Virus record (IMG/VR): IMGVR_UViG_3300003323_000810
Span: 1 to 35,896 of that record
Strand: one strand, 5' to 3'
DNA length: 35,896 nucleotides
From: a virus
Part shown: positions 15,514 to 22,761 of the stretch, one piece after another
Position numbering within the stretch: position 1 is the stretch's first letter
Layout of the letters: each line of letters starts with the position of its first letter
Notes under the pieces: generated by a model
Told to the model about the DNA's origin: nothing
Databases searched by the model: none
What the model saw: the letters and a program-made list of their open reading frames with translations, nothing else
Position numbers and translations under genes: made by a program

Positions 15514-16127
15514 CCAGCCAAGCGGCCATCATGCTGTGCGGCGAAGGTGACCGCTGGTTCGCGCGCAACCGCGACAAGCTCGGGCAAGTGGATCCCGTCT
15601 GCGATCTTCTTGAGCAGCACAAGGTTGTGCCGACCGCTGTGCTCGAAATCGGTTGCTCCGACGGTTGGCGGCTGAAGAAGTTGCGCGAGCGCTACGGCTG
15701 CGCCGTGAACGGCATCGACGCCAGCGAGAAAGCGGTGAAGGAAGCAGAAGCCGCGGGCATCGACGCGCAATGGTGCAGCGCCGACAAAGTGTCGTTCGTG
15801 AGCCGTCGGTTCGACCTCGTGATCTTCGGCTTCTGCCTCTACCTCGTTGACCGCGTGGACCTGCTGCGCGTGGTATTCGAGTCCGACCGCGTGCTGAAAG
15901 ACGGCGGCCACATCGTCGTGCACGACTTCTACCATCCTGACCGCGGCACGGCGTATCGCACGCCGTACGTTCATCGCGTGGACCTTTGGTCCTACCACAT
16001 GAACCACGAGGAGCTGTGGCTCGCGCATCCGTCGTATCGGCGCCTCGGCCACATCATGCCGGACGACGACACAGCGGCGGTGCTGCTCAAGAAGGACCAC
16101 GCCGCTTCGTGGCCGGTGCTGGGATGA
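15510..16127 (+). CDS. SAM-dependent methyltransferase
   Basis: This encodes 205 residues from the ATG at 15510, which overlaps the acetyltransferase stop as ATGA; an open frame reaching further upstream lies inside that gene. Motif I is V-L-E-I-G-C-S-D-G-W (44-53), with the acidic ribose-binding residue D70 in V-N-G-I-D-A-S. F-D-L-V-I-F-G-F-C-L-Y-L is motif IV. It is a class I Rossmann methyltransferase of the type found in sugar and polysaccharide clusters. The likely substrate is the sugar or glycan made by this operon (O- or N-methylation), which is inferred from context. Confidence 0.75.
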   Translation: MTSQAAIMLCGEGDRWFARNRDKLGQVDPVCDLLEQHKVVPTAVLEIGCSDGWRLKKLRERYGCAVNGIDASEKAVKEAEAAGIDAQWCSADKVSFVSRRFDLVIFGFCLYLVDRVDLLRVVFESDRVLKDGGHIVVHDFYHPDRGTAYRTPYVHRVDLWSYHMNHEELWLAHPSYRRLGHIMPDDDTAAVLLKKDHAASWPVLG

Positions 16128-16399
16128 AGCAAACATTCGAGCAGCGCCGCGACTATGAGCGCAACGATCATCGACGATTCGGCGCGGCCGTGGCGTGGGG
16201 ACTTATTTTCGGCGCGCCTTACTTGATCGCGGTCAAAATGTTGGGTTTCCGCCCGCGATACCCGGCAGGCTGGTTCGTTGTCGCTGGGTTCGTCTGTTTC
16301 TATGTCGCCGGGATTGTTGCGGGCTACCGCTTCCACGAACGCGTCGTCAATTATCTCACGCTTCAGGTCTACCGCTTCGTCGGATGGTGGCACCGATGA
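16124..16399 (+). CDS. Small two-helix membrane protein in the sugar operon
   Basis: This encodes 91 residues. A basic N-terminus (about 25 residues, many Arg) is followed by two hydrophobic helices, roughly 27-48 (F-G-A-A-V-A-W-G-L-I-F-G-A-P-Y-L-I-A-V) and 54-73 (G-W-F-V-V-A-G-F-V-C-F-Y-V-A-G-I-V-A-G). Starts and stops are coupled by ATGA on both sides. It is too small for a flippase. It could be a membrane anchor, an inhibitor of a host glycan enzyme or a superinfection-exclusion protein. No family is recognised. Confidence 0.6.
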   Translation: MKQTFEQRRDYERNDHRRFGAAVAWGLIFGAPYLIAVKMLGFRPRYPAGWFVVAGFVCFYVAGIVAGYRFHERVVNYLTLQVYRFVGWWHR

Positions 16400-17304
16400 G
16401 CAAGACGATCGGCGTCATCGGGCTCGGATCAATTGGCGCACGTCACGCGCGCAGTTTGCGTGATCTTGGATGCGAAGTATGGGGGTACGATCCCGACCCG
16501 GCCAAAGCACAAGGGCTTGGCATCTATCCGATCGCCGACCCATTGCACCATGCCTATGACACGATCCGGATGGCGGATGGCGTAGTCATAGCCAACCCCA
16601 CACATAATCACTATCGCGTGCTGCTGGAGAGCATGGCCTACAAGCGGCCAACGTTTGTCGAGAAACCTCTTGTCGCTACGGACAATGAATGGCGCGATCT
16701 GCACAACTATCTGAGCACAAAAGCGCTGGTCGTAGGGTACAACCAGCGCTTCAACTCCGCCGTCCGCCATGCCAAGGCGTGGCTCGACACCGGCGCAATC
16801 GGCACTCCGACATGGGCGACGTTCTCGTGCGCGCAGCACAACGAAAAGCCGGACTATCTGCGCGACGGCGTGATCCTCAACTGGTCGCATGAAATCGACC
16901 TCGCGCTGTATCTGCTCGGACCGGCGAAGGTGCACGACGCTATCATCGATAAGGACAAGCGCGAGTCCTGCGCCGACATTCTGCTGATCCACGACAACGC
17001 GGTCGTGACGCACATCCATCTCGACTACGTGACGAAACCGGAGCGGCGCGGCTTTGCGATCGGCGGTGCGGGTGGCTGGTTGTCGGCAAGCCTGCCGGAT
17101 CGCAAGACGTCGCTCTACGGCGCGGACGGCCGCGAGGAACACTTCTGCGACGGCGTCGGCAGCTACGACCAGGACTACAAAGACGAAATGCAGGCGTTCC
17201 TCGATCGTATCGACGGCAAGGAAACCATCGGTGCGACCGGCGAGGAAGGGCTTGCCGTGCTGCGCGTGTGTCTCGACGCAAAAATGAAGGCGATGCTCGG
17301 ATGA
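16396..17304 (+). CDS. Gfo/Idh/MocA family oxidoreductase
   Basis: This encodes 302 residues. The N-terminal Rossmann domain has the NAD(P) motif G-L-G-S-I-G (9-14) and the second strand acidic residue in G-Y-D-P-D. F-V-E-K-P-L (87-92) carries the conserved E-K-P lysine of the family, and N-W-S-H-E-I-D-L-A-L-Y holds the catalytic-region histidine. Family members oxidise or reduce sugar hydroxyls, often on UDP-sugars or nonulosonic-acid precursors, ahead of an aminotransferase. Here it is directly before the CMP-transferase/aminotransferase fusion, which fits a keto-sugar made for transamination. The substrate is unknown. Confidence 0.8.
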   Translation: MSKTIGVIGLGSIGARHARSLRDLGCEVWGYDPDPAKAQGLGIYPIADPLHHAYDTIRMADGVVIANPTHNHYRVLLESMAYKRPTFVEKPLVATDNEWRDLHNYLSTKALVVGYNQRFNSAVRHAKAWLDTGAIGTPTWATFSCAQHNEKPDYLRDGVILNWSHEIDLALYLLGPAKVHDAIIDKDKRESCADILLIHDNAVVTHIHLDYVTKPERRGFAIGGAGGWLSASLPDRKTSLYGADGREEHFCDGVGSYDQDYKDEMQAFLDRIDGKETIGATGEEGLAVLRVCLDAKMKAMLG

Positions 17305-19334
17305 AAGTCGTTGCGGTCATACAGGCGCGCATGGGATCGAGCCGGCTGCCGGGCAAGGTCATGATGGACCTCTGCGGCGAGCCGGTGCTGTCGTGGGTCG
17401 TGCGCGGGTGCCTCATGGCGCCAGGCGTGGACGAAGTCGTCGTCGCCACCACGACCGAGGAGCGCGACGACGAGATCGAGAAGTGGTGCGGCACCCGGCC
17501 GGTCGGTATCTTCCGCGGCTCGGAGACGGACGTGCTGTCGCGTTTCGTCGGAGCCGCGGAGAAATACAGCGCGGACGTGATCCTGCGCATAACTGGCGAC
17601 TGCCCGTTCGTCGATCCCGAGGTGATCGGCTCGGTCGTTCGGTTGCACAAGAAAACCGGCGCGCCGTACGTGAGCAACATCCATCCGCGGACCTATCCCG
17701 ACGGCTTGGACGTCGAGTTGTTCACGCGCGACCTGCTGATGACGGCGCATGCGGAGGCAACGCGCGCCGTGGACCGCGATTGCGTGACCTACTGGATAGT
17801 CCGCAACCGGTCGCGCTTCCCGGCCGAGGCCGTGGTGTGCCCAGTCTCCGGTCTGCAAGACGAGCGCTGGGTGCTCGACACCGAGGCGGATCTGAAGTTC
17901 TGCCGCGCCATCGCCGAGCGAATGGTGTTCGACCCTGTCGGCAAGAAGTACGAGCACTCGACCTACCTGAACATCCTCGAAATCCTCGACAAGCATCCGG
18001 GGCTCCGCGAACTCAACGCGGGGCACGTGATGAACGAAAGGTTCTACGATGCGCTGGCCGATGAAGCGATCGTTCCACGAAACTATGGGCGCTCTGCAGC
18101 TCAGCTTGCTCGTGCTGAAGCGGTCATTCCGCTCGGCGCCCAGACCTTCAGCAAATCACGAGTCCAGTTTCCCGCCGGAAGTCCCCTTTTCCTCTCCCAC
18201 GGACAAGGCGCTCTCGTCTGGGATATCGACGGAAACGAATACGTTGATTGCGTGTCCGCATTGCTCCCTGTCGTTCTGGGTTACCGGGACCCCGACGTGG
18301 ACGCAGCCATCAGACGGCAGCTCGGAAGCGGAATTTCTTTCTCTCTCGCCACCGAGCTCGAAGCTGAACTAGCGGAGCGGCTGCGCCGGTTGATCCCGTG
18401 CGCCGAGATGGCGCGGTTCGGCAAGAACGGCAGCGACGTGACGACAGCGGCGATACGCGTGGCTCGCGCCCACACCGGTCACGACCGCGTGCTGATGTGC
18501 AAATCGCACTATCACGGCTGGGGCGACTGGGCGCTGTCGGAAGACCGCAGCGTCGGCGTACCGGAAGCGGTGCGAGACCTGACCACGCGCATTCCATTCG
18601 GTCACGACCCCGAGATGTGGCTGAAGGCCGGAGACGTGGCCGCGATCATCGTCGAGCCGGAGACCAATCCGGAATACCTGAAACTGCTGCGCGAGCGCTG
18701 CGACCACTATGGTGCGGTCCTGATCTTCGACGAGATCATCACCGGCTTCCGCTTCGACATGGGCGGCGCGCAGAAGCTGTACGGCGTCACGCCTGACCTT
18801 GCGACGTTCGGCAAGGCGATGGGCAACGGGATGCCGATCAACGCCATCGTCGGCAAGCGCAAGCTGATGCAGCGCATGGCGCCGGGCGAAAAGCCGAACG
18901 TGTTTTTCAGCGGCACGTTCCAGGGCGAAACGTTGTCGCTCGCGGCCGCCATCGCGACCATCGACAAGATGGAGCGTGACAAGGTCATTCGGAAGCTGTG
19001 GAACACCGGCGCTGAACTCGATGGCGCAGTGCAAGCTCTCATTAATGCTCACGGGCTCGAAACGACGGTGAAGCTGTCGGGCCACGCGCCGCTGGTTCGG
19101 CTCAATTTCTCATCGCCGGAAGTTGCGACCCTGTTCCGCAAGGAGATGATCGCGACCGGAACGCTGATCATCGGCTCGCACAACATCAGCGCGTCGCATG
19201 ACGCGAATTGTTTGCGGCGCATCCTGAAGTCCTACGAACACACGTTCGGTTCGATTGCCGACTGCTTGAAGCGCGGCGATCTCAAGCAACGCATTGGCAA
19301 TGACGTCGTGCAGCAGATGGTGAGGGCGTCATGA
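17301..19334 (+). CDS. Fused CMP-sugar synthetase-like nucleotidyltransferase / class III aminotransferase
   Basis: This encodes 677 residues from the ATG at 17301 (ATGA overlap); the frame is open slightly upstream. Residues 1-240 are an SpsF/PseF-type cytidylyltransferase: I-Q-A-R-M-G-S-S-R-L-P-G-K (7-19) is the CTP-binding loop, with G-D-C-P-F-V-D-P-E (99-107) further on. Residues from about 250 to 677 are a class III PLP aminotransferase like glutamate-1-semialdehyde aminomutase: F-D-E-I-I-T-G-F-R (476-484) and the Schiff-base lysine K505 in F-G-K-A-M-G-N-G-M. Such enzymes usually come as separate neighbouring genes. An internal ATG at 18030 marks the domain border. Codon use from about 18055 to 18380 is unlike its flanks. 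Role: activation of an acidic sugar with CMP and amination of a precursor, inferred. Confidence 0.85.
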   Translation: MKVVAVIQARMGSSRLPGKVMMDLCGEPVLSWVVRGCLMAPGVDEVVVATTTEERDDEIEKWCGTRPVGIFRGSETDVLSRFVGAAEKYSADVILRITGDCPFVDPEVIGSVVRLHKKTGAPYVSNIHPRTYPDGLDVELFTRDLLMTAHAEATRAVDRDCVTYWIVRNRSRFPAEAVVCPVSGLQDERWVLDTEADLKFCRAIAERMVFDPVGKKYEHSTYLNILEILDKHPGLRELNAGHVMNERFYDALADEAIVPRNYGRSAAQLARAEAVIPLGAQTFSKSRVQFPAGSPLFLSHGQGALVWDIDGNEYVDCVSALLPVVLGYRDPDVDAAIRRQLGSGISFSLATELEAELAERLRRLIPCAEMARFGKNGSDVTTAAIRVARAHTGHDRVLMCKSHYHGWGDWALSEDRSVGVPEAVRDLTTRIPFGHDPEMWLKAGDVAAIIVEPETNPEYLKLLRERCDHYGAVLIFDEIITGFRFDMGGAQKLYGVTPDLATFGKAMGNGMPINAIVGKRKLMQRMAPGEKPNVFFSGTFQGETLSLAAAIATIDKMERDKVIRKLWNTGAELDGAVQALINAHGLETTVKLSGHAPLVRLNFSSPEVATLFRKEMIATGTLIIGSHNISASHDANCLRRILKSYEHTFGSIADCLKRGDLKQRIGNDVVQQMVRAS

Positions 19335-19525
19335 GAGCGTTACTGTTGCTTGCTTGGATTGCAGGCACGGCTCTTTTCATGGGGTACATGGGACCGTGTC
19401 CACAAGACGCTCCCTATTCATGCGTCATCAAACGTTCCGCTGTCGTGATGTTCTGGCCTGCGGTTATAGCTCACGACATCATTAGATGGTCGGCGGATAC
19501 ACACGCAGAAAGCACAAAGCGATGA
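19331..19525 (+). CDS. Small membrane protein in the sugar operon
   Basis: This encodes 64 residues. An N-terminal hydrophobic helix (A-L-L-L-L-A-W-I-A-G-T-A-L-F-M-G-Y) is followed by a short loop with two cysteines (P-C-P-Q-D and Y-S-C-V-I-K-R) and a second moderately hydrophobic stretch (A-V-V-M-F-W-P-A-V-I-A). It is coupled by ATGA at both ends. The base composition is lower in GC than its neighbours. The function is unknown; a membrane-located partner or inhibitor of the glycan pathway is possible. Confidence 0.55.
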   Translation: MRALLLLAWIAGTALFMGYMGPCPQDAPYSCVIKRSAVVMFWPAVIAHDIIRWSADTHAESTKR

Positions 19526-20646
19526 TCCTCGCCATCGACGGCGGCACGCCTGAAGTCCGCGGCCAGCTCGCACCGTTCAACACCATCGGCCGCGAGGAGA
19601 TCGCTGCGGCGACAACCGCAATCGAGAGCGGCGTGCTGTCCGGCTTCATCGGCGGCGAGCTTCGCGGCGGCAAGCACGTCCGCGCGCTGGAAGACGCGTG
19701 GTGCGAGACGTTCGGAGTGCGGCATGCGGTGGCATGCAACTCGGCAACGAGCGCGCTTCTCGCGGCGTGCGCGGCGGTGGGCGTCGAACACGGTGACGAC
19801 GTCGTCACCACTCCATTCACCATGAGCGCGACGGCGGCCGCGCCGCGTCTACTCGGAGCCAACATCACGTTCACCGACATCGAAGAAGACTTCTTCTGCA
19901 TCGGCAAAGGCCACGATGTCATTCCCAAGGTTTTGATCGCGTCGAACATCTTCGGCCAGCCAACATCAATCGGTCGGCTTTCCGACATCTCCGGGGTTTT
20001 GACCATCGAGGACAACGCGCAAGCGCCATTCGCGATGAACCACGGGAAATACGCCGGCACCATCGCGGACATCGGCTGCTGGTCCCTTAACGTGCACAAG
20101 CACTTCCAGTCCGGCGAAGGCGGCGTCTGCACGACTGACGACGACGCTTTGGCGCAGGAGCTGCGGCACTTCATCAACCACGGCGAGATGGCCGGGTCGC
20201 GGGTCGGCCTCAACCTCCGGATGACCGAGGTCACGGCCGCCATAGCCCTCGCGCAACTCCGCAAGGCCAAGGCGATCATGGTGGACCGCGTCGACCTGGC
20301 CGAGAGCCTGACGCGATCGGTGCGCGGCCTTCCCGGACTCACGCCACCGGTCGTGCGCTCCGGCTGCATGCACAGCTACTACCTCTGGGCGCTGAAGGTC
20401 TCCCGCGACCGCGACTGGTTCGTGCGCGCGATGAAGGCGGAGGGCGTGCCGCTCTACGCCGGCTACGTGCCGCCGCTGTACCGGCTGCCCGCGTTCTCGC
20501 AATTCGCGCGGCCCTGTCCGGTCGCCGAGCGGATGCACGACAGAGAGCTTGCGCTGTTCGAAGTCTGCGCGCACGCGCCGACCGCCGCTCAGATCACGCA
20601 GATCGGCAACGCGTTCCAGAAGGTTGCGGAGAATATGCGGGGCTGA
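19522..20646 (+). CDS. DegT/DnrJ/EryC1-type sugar aminotransferase
   Basis: This encodes 374 residues of normal length. N-S-A-T-S-A-L (73-79) binds the PLP phosphate, E-D-N-A-Q-A-P (163-169) holds the pyridine-nitrogen aspartate, and K193 in S-L-N-V-H-K-H-F-Q-S-G-E-G-G is the Schiff-base lysine. These enzymes place an amino group on a 3- or 4-keto nucleotide sugar, as PseC and LegC do. It is the second aminotransferase of the operon, so the final sugar may carry two amino groups, one perhaps acetylated and one formylated by the neighbouring enzymes. That scheme is inferred. Confidence 0.9.
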   Translation: MILAIDGGTPEVRGQLAPFNTIGREEIAAATTAIESGVLSGFIGGELRGGKHVRALEDAWCETFGVRHAVACNSATSALLAACAAVGVEHGDDVVTTPFTMSATAAAPRLLGANITFTDIEEDFFCIGKGHDVIPKVLIASNIFGQPTSIGRLSDISGVLTIEDNAQAPFAMNHGKYAGTIADIGCWSLNVHKHFQSGEGGVCTTDDDALAQELRHFINHGEMAGSRVGLNLRMTEVTAAIALAQLRKAKAIMVDRVDLAESLTRSVRGLPGLTPPVVRSGCMHSYYLWALKVSRDRDWFVRAMKAEGVPLYAGYVPPLYRLPAFSQFARPCPVAERMHDRELALFEVCAHAPTAAQITQIGNAFQKVAENMRG

Positions 20647-20649
20647 CAC

Positions 20650-21201
20650 ATGACCCCCATCCTCTACCTCGGCCCCCCATCGCCGCTGATCGACTTCCTC
20701 GAGCGCGGCGGCGACCGCGTCGAGTCTACCGAAGACGACGTGAACGGCATCACGGTTGCTGCGGAAGGCGCGTGGCTCATCAGCTACGGCTACCGCCACA
20801 TCCTGCGCCGGCCAACGCTCGACCTTTTCGCCGGCCGCGCGGTCAACTTGCACATCTCGTTTCTGCCCTGGAACCGCGGCGCCGACCCAAACCTGTGGTC
20901 ATGGGTTGACGGCACCCCGAAAGGCGTGACCATCCACCACCTCGACGAGGGCATCGACACCGGCGACATCATCACGCAGCGCCGCGTCGAGTTCACGCCG
21001 CACGACACGCTGGCGACCTCCTACGCCAAGCTCCGCGCCGACCTCGAGCTACTGTTCATGGAGACGTGGCCCGCGATCAAGGCGGGCACCGCACCGCGTA
21101 TCCCGCAGCCGAAGCCGCCGAGGCGGACGCGCGATCGAGCGGCAATCGCGCAGCCACGCGGCTGGGACACGCCGGTGACAGCAATCGCTGCGTCATCCTG
21201 A
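20650..21201 (+). CDS. Formyltransferase-like protein, probably sugar N-formyltransferase
   Basis: This encodes 183 residues. It has the formyltransferase active-site set: N66 and H68 in V-N-L-H-I-S-F-L-P-W-N-R-G, and G-I-D-T-G-D (101-106) with the catalytic aspartate. This is the 10-formyl-tetrahydrofolate-dependent fold shared by methionyl-tRNA formyltransferase and sugar N-formyltransferases. It lacks the tRNA-binding C-terminal domain of Fmt, and it follows a sugar aminotransferase by three bases, so an amino sugar is the likely substrate. The first sheet is short compared with typical members. Its 3' end overlaps the end of the convergent gene at 21193 by nine bases. Confidence 0.8.
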   Translation: MTPILYLGPPSPLIDFLERGGDRVESTEDDVNGITVAAEGAWLISYGYRHILRRPTLDLFAGRAVNLHISFLPWNRGADPNLWSWVDGTPKGVTIHHLDEGIDTGDIITQRRVEFTPHDTLATSYAKLRADLELLFMETWPAIKAGTAPRIPQPKPPRRTRDRAAIAQPRGWDTPVTAIAASS

Positions 21202-21420
21202 CGTCAGCAACGGACTTCCCTTTTCAAGCGGCCACCGACACCAGTCGTGCCAGCCGCGGACCGTCATGTCGAAGGTGGCATTGGTCCACTCGCCCTGAAC
21301 CACAACCTCCCGATATTGGTCATTGGCGTCATGGCCACGAACAAGCCAGCCTCCGATGTCCATCTTGGATTCGTCCGGATAGTTGAAGAACGCGTCGAAC
21401 ACCATCATCGGTTCTGACAT
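21193..21420 (-). CDS. Small protein, unknown, at the convergent junction
   Basis: This encodes 75 residues. An AAGGTG ribosome binding site lies five bases before the ATG. It is acidic and Trp-rich (F-F-N-Y-P-D-E-S-K, G-G-W-L-V-R-G-H-D, R-G-W-H-D-W-C-R-W) without a membrane segment. It is the last gene on the minus-strand transcript that carries the NeuB-like gene and tRNA-Gly, 18 bases after the tRNA. I do not recognise it. Confidence 0.6.
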   Translation of the reverse strand: MSEPMMVFDAFFNYPDESKMDIGGWLVRGHDANDQYREVVVQGEWTNATFDMTVRGWHDWCRWPLEKGSPLLTSG

Positions 21421-21438
21421 TGGTCACCTTCATCAAGT

Positions 21439-21512
21439 TGGTGCGGACAGCGGGATTCGAACCCGCGACTTCGGTTTGGAAGACCGATGCGTTGCCCCTA
21501 CGCCATGTCCGC
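21439..21512 (-). tRNA. tRNA-Gly (anticodon TCC), CCA encoded
   Basis: The minus strand folds as a complete cloverleaf. The acceptor GCGGACA pairs with TGTCCGC, the anticodon arm is TCGGT-CTTCCAA-ACCGA (anticodon TCC, reads GGA), the T loop is TTCGAAT, the discriminator is A, and CCA is encoded. Its first 15 bases overlap the last codons and TAG of the NeuB-like gene. Confidence 0.95.
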
Positions 21513-22550
21513 AAGGTCCCACGCCATAGCCGTCCCCCGCGCAATATCCCGCACCGCCCGCCGCCCGATCACCTCCGGCAGATGCTTCGGCGAAAGCCCG
21601 TACCCAGGCCGGATCGACCGGACGTTCTGCGCCGTGAACGGGTCCCCCTTCCGGATATCCGCCACCACGTACAGCGACCGCCGCAACTGCCGCGACGGCT
21701 CCTCGGATTGCCGGGCCATACCCGGCGAACACGCCTCCCACGCCGACCGCACGTCCCGACACAGCGCCGCGAACTCCTGCGGCTCCATCGAGAACTCCGC
21801 GTCCGGGCCACCGTCCGCCCGCGCCAGCGTCAGGTGCTTCTCCACGATGCAAGCGCCGAGCGCCACCGCAGCGACCGCAACCACGGATCCGGCCGAATGG
21901 TCCGAAAGCCCAAGCGTCCGCCGCAGCCCGAGCCGTCCATCCATGTCCATCCAGTTCGCCAGCCGGTACAGGTTCGCCTCGCCGGCCGGCGTCGGATAGC
22001 CCGACACGCAGTGCAGCAGCGCCACCGGCACACCCGTAGCCGCCCGGACCGCGTCGCCGATCTCCCCCTCGTCCGCCATCCCCGTCGACATCACCACCGG
22101 CTTGCCCTTCGACGCGATGTGCGAAATCAGAGGCGTGTCGACGAGCTCGAACGACGCCACCTTGTACGCCGGCGCGCCCAGCCGCTCGAGGAAGTCCACC
22201 GCCGATGGATCGAACGGCGAAGAGAAGCACGTGATGCCCAACTCCGCGGCGCGCGCGAACAGCGCCGGGTGCCACTCCCACGGCGTCGACGCCTCCGCGT
22301 AAAGCTCGTACAGCCGCCGGCCGCCCCAGGGGCCCCCTTCCAGGACGAACCCGGGCCCCCCGTGGTCAATCGTGATCGTGTCCGCCGTGTAGGTCTGAAG
22401 CTTCACCGCCTCCGCGCCGCACTCCTTGGCGACCTCGACCAGCCGCAGCGCACGCGCCAGATCGCCGCGGTGGTTGCCCGAAAGCTCGGCGATAACGTAC
22501 GGCGGATGGCCTGCGCCGATCGCGCGGCCGGCGATGGAGAATTCAGGCAC
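21498..22550 (-). CDS. NeuB/PseI-family nonulosonic acid synthase
   Basis: This encodes about 350 residues from a GTG at 22550, which overlaps the upstream stop by eight bases and gives the usual N-terminus P-E-F-S-I-A-G-R-A-I-G. In-frame GTG 22583 and ATG 22574 are alternatives. The enzyme joins phosphoenolpyruvate to a six-carbon amino sugar to make a nine-carbon acid. It has V-I-A-E-L-S-G-N-H, A-V-K-L-Q-T-Y-T-A-D-T, the S-S-P-F-D strand, V-M-S-T-G-M-A, L-S-D-H-S-A-G and V-E-K-H-L-T-L-A-R; P-W-E-W-H and Q-T-Y-T-A-D-T-I-T favour pseudaminic over sialic acid synthases. A C-terminal antifreeze-like SAF domain follows (last 65 residues). It is on the strand opposite to the rest of the sugar genes, and its end lies inside a tRNA gene. 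Confidence 0.9.
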   Translation of the reverse strand: MPEFSIAGRAIGAGHPPYVIAELSGNHRGDLARALRLVEVAKECGAEAVKLQTYTADTITIDHGGPGFVLEGGPWGGRRLYELYAEASTPWEWHPALFARAAELGITCFSSPFDPSAVDFLERLGAPAYKVASFELVDTPLISHIASKGKPVVMSTGMADEGEIGDAVRAATGVPVALLHCVSGYPTPAGEANLYRLANWMDMDGRLGLRRTLGLSDHSAGSVVAVAAVALGACIVEKHLTLARADGGPDAEFSMEPQEFAALCRDVRSAWEACSPGMARQSEEPSRQLRRSLYVVADIRKGDPFTAQNVRSIRPGYGLSPKHLPEVIGRRAVRDIARGTAMAWDLADMA

Positions 22551-22761
22551 GGGGCGGATGGCCCCACAGGGCATCGAAACCACGGGTATACGGCGAACCG
22601 TTGCGCTCGATATCCCGCATCATGTGCTGTTGTTGTTGCGCGATGCCTCGCGCCCAGTTCGCCCGGCGTCGCTCCGCCTCAGTCAGGCAGAAGTGGAGCG
22701 TCCCGAGCAGAGGTTTGTGGGACACCCATTTCCGACAGTAGCCGCATTGTTCCGTGTGCAT
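22543..22761 (-). CDS. Small Cys-containing protein, possible zinc finger
   Basis: This encodes 72 residues. It opens M-H-T-E-Q-C-G-Y-C-R-K-W-V with a C-x2-C pair and a later H-F-C, followed by a helical Arg/Gln-rich part. A GGGG run lies seven bases before the ATG. It overlaps the NeuB-like gene by eight bases if that starts at 22550, and the upstream small gene by 79 bases. Metal binding is a guess from the cysteines. Confidence 0.45.
   Translation of the reverse strand: MHTEQCGYCRKWVSHKPLLGTLHFCLTEAERRRANWARGIAQQQQHMMRDIERNGSPYTRGFDALWGHPPRA

Noticed and set aside
21439-21512. tRNA-Gly as the phage attachment site
   Set aside because: The integrase is 14 kb away at the right edge and attP normally lies next to it. 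No repeat of the tRNA end was seen near the integrase.
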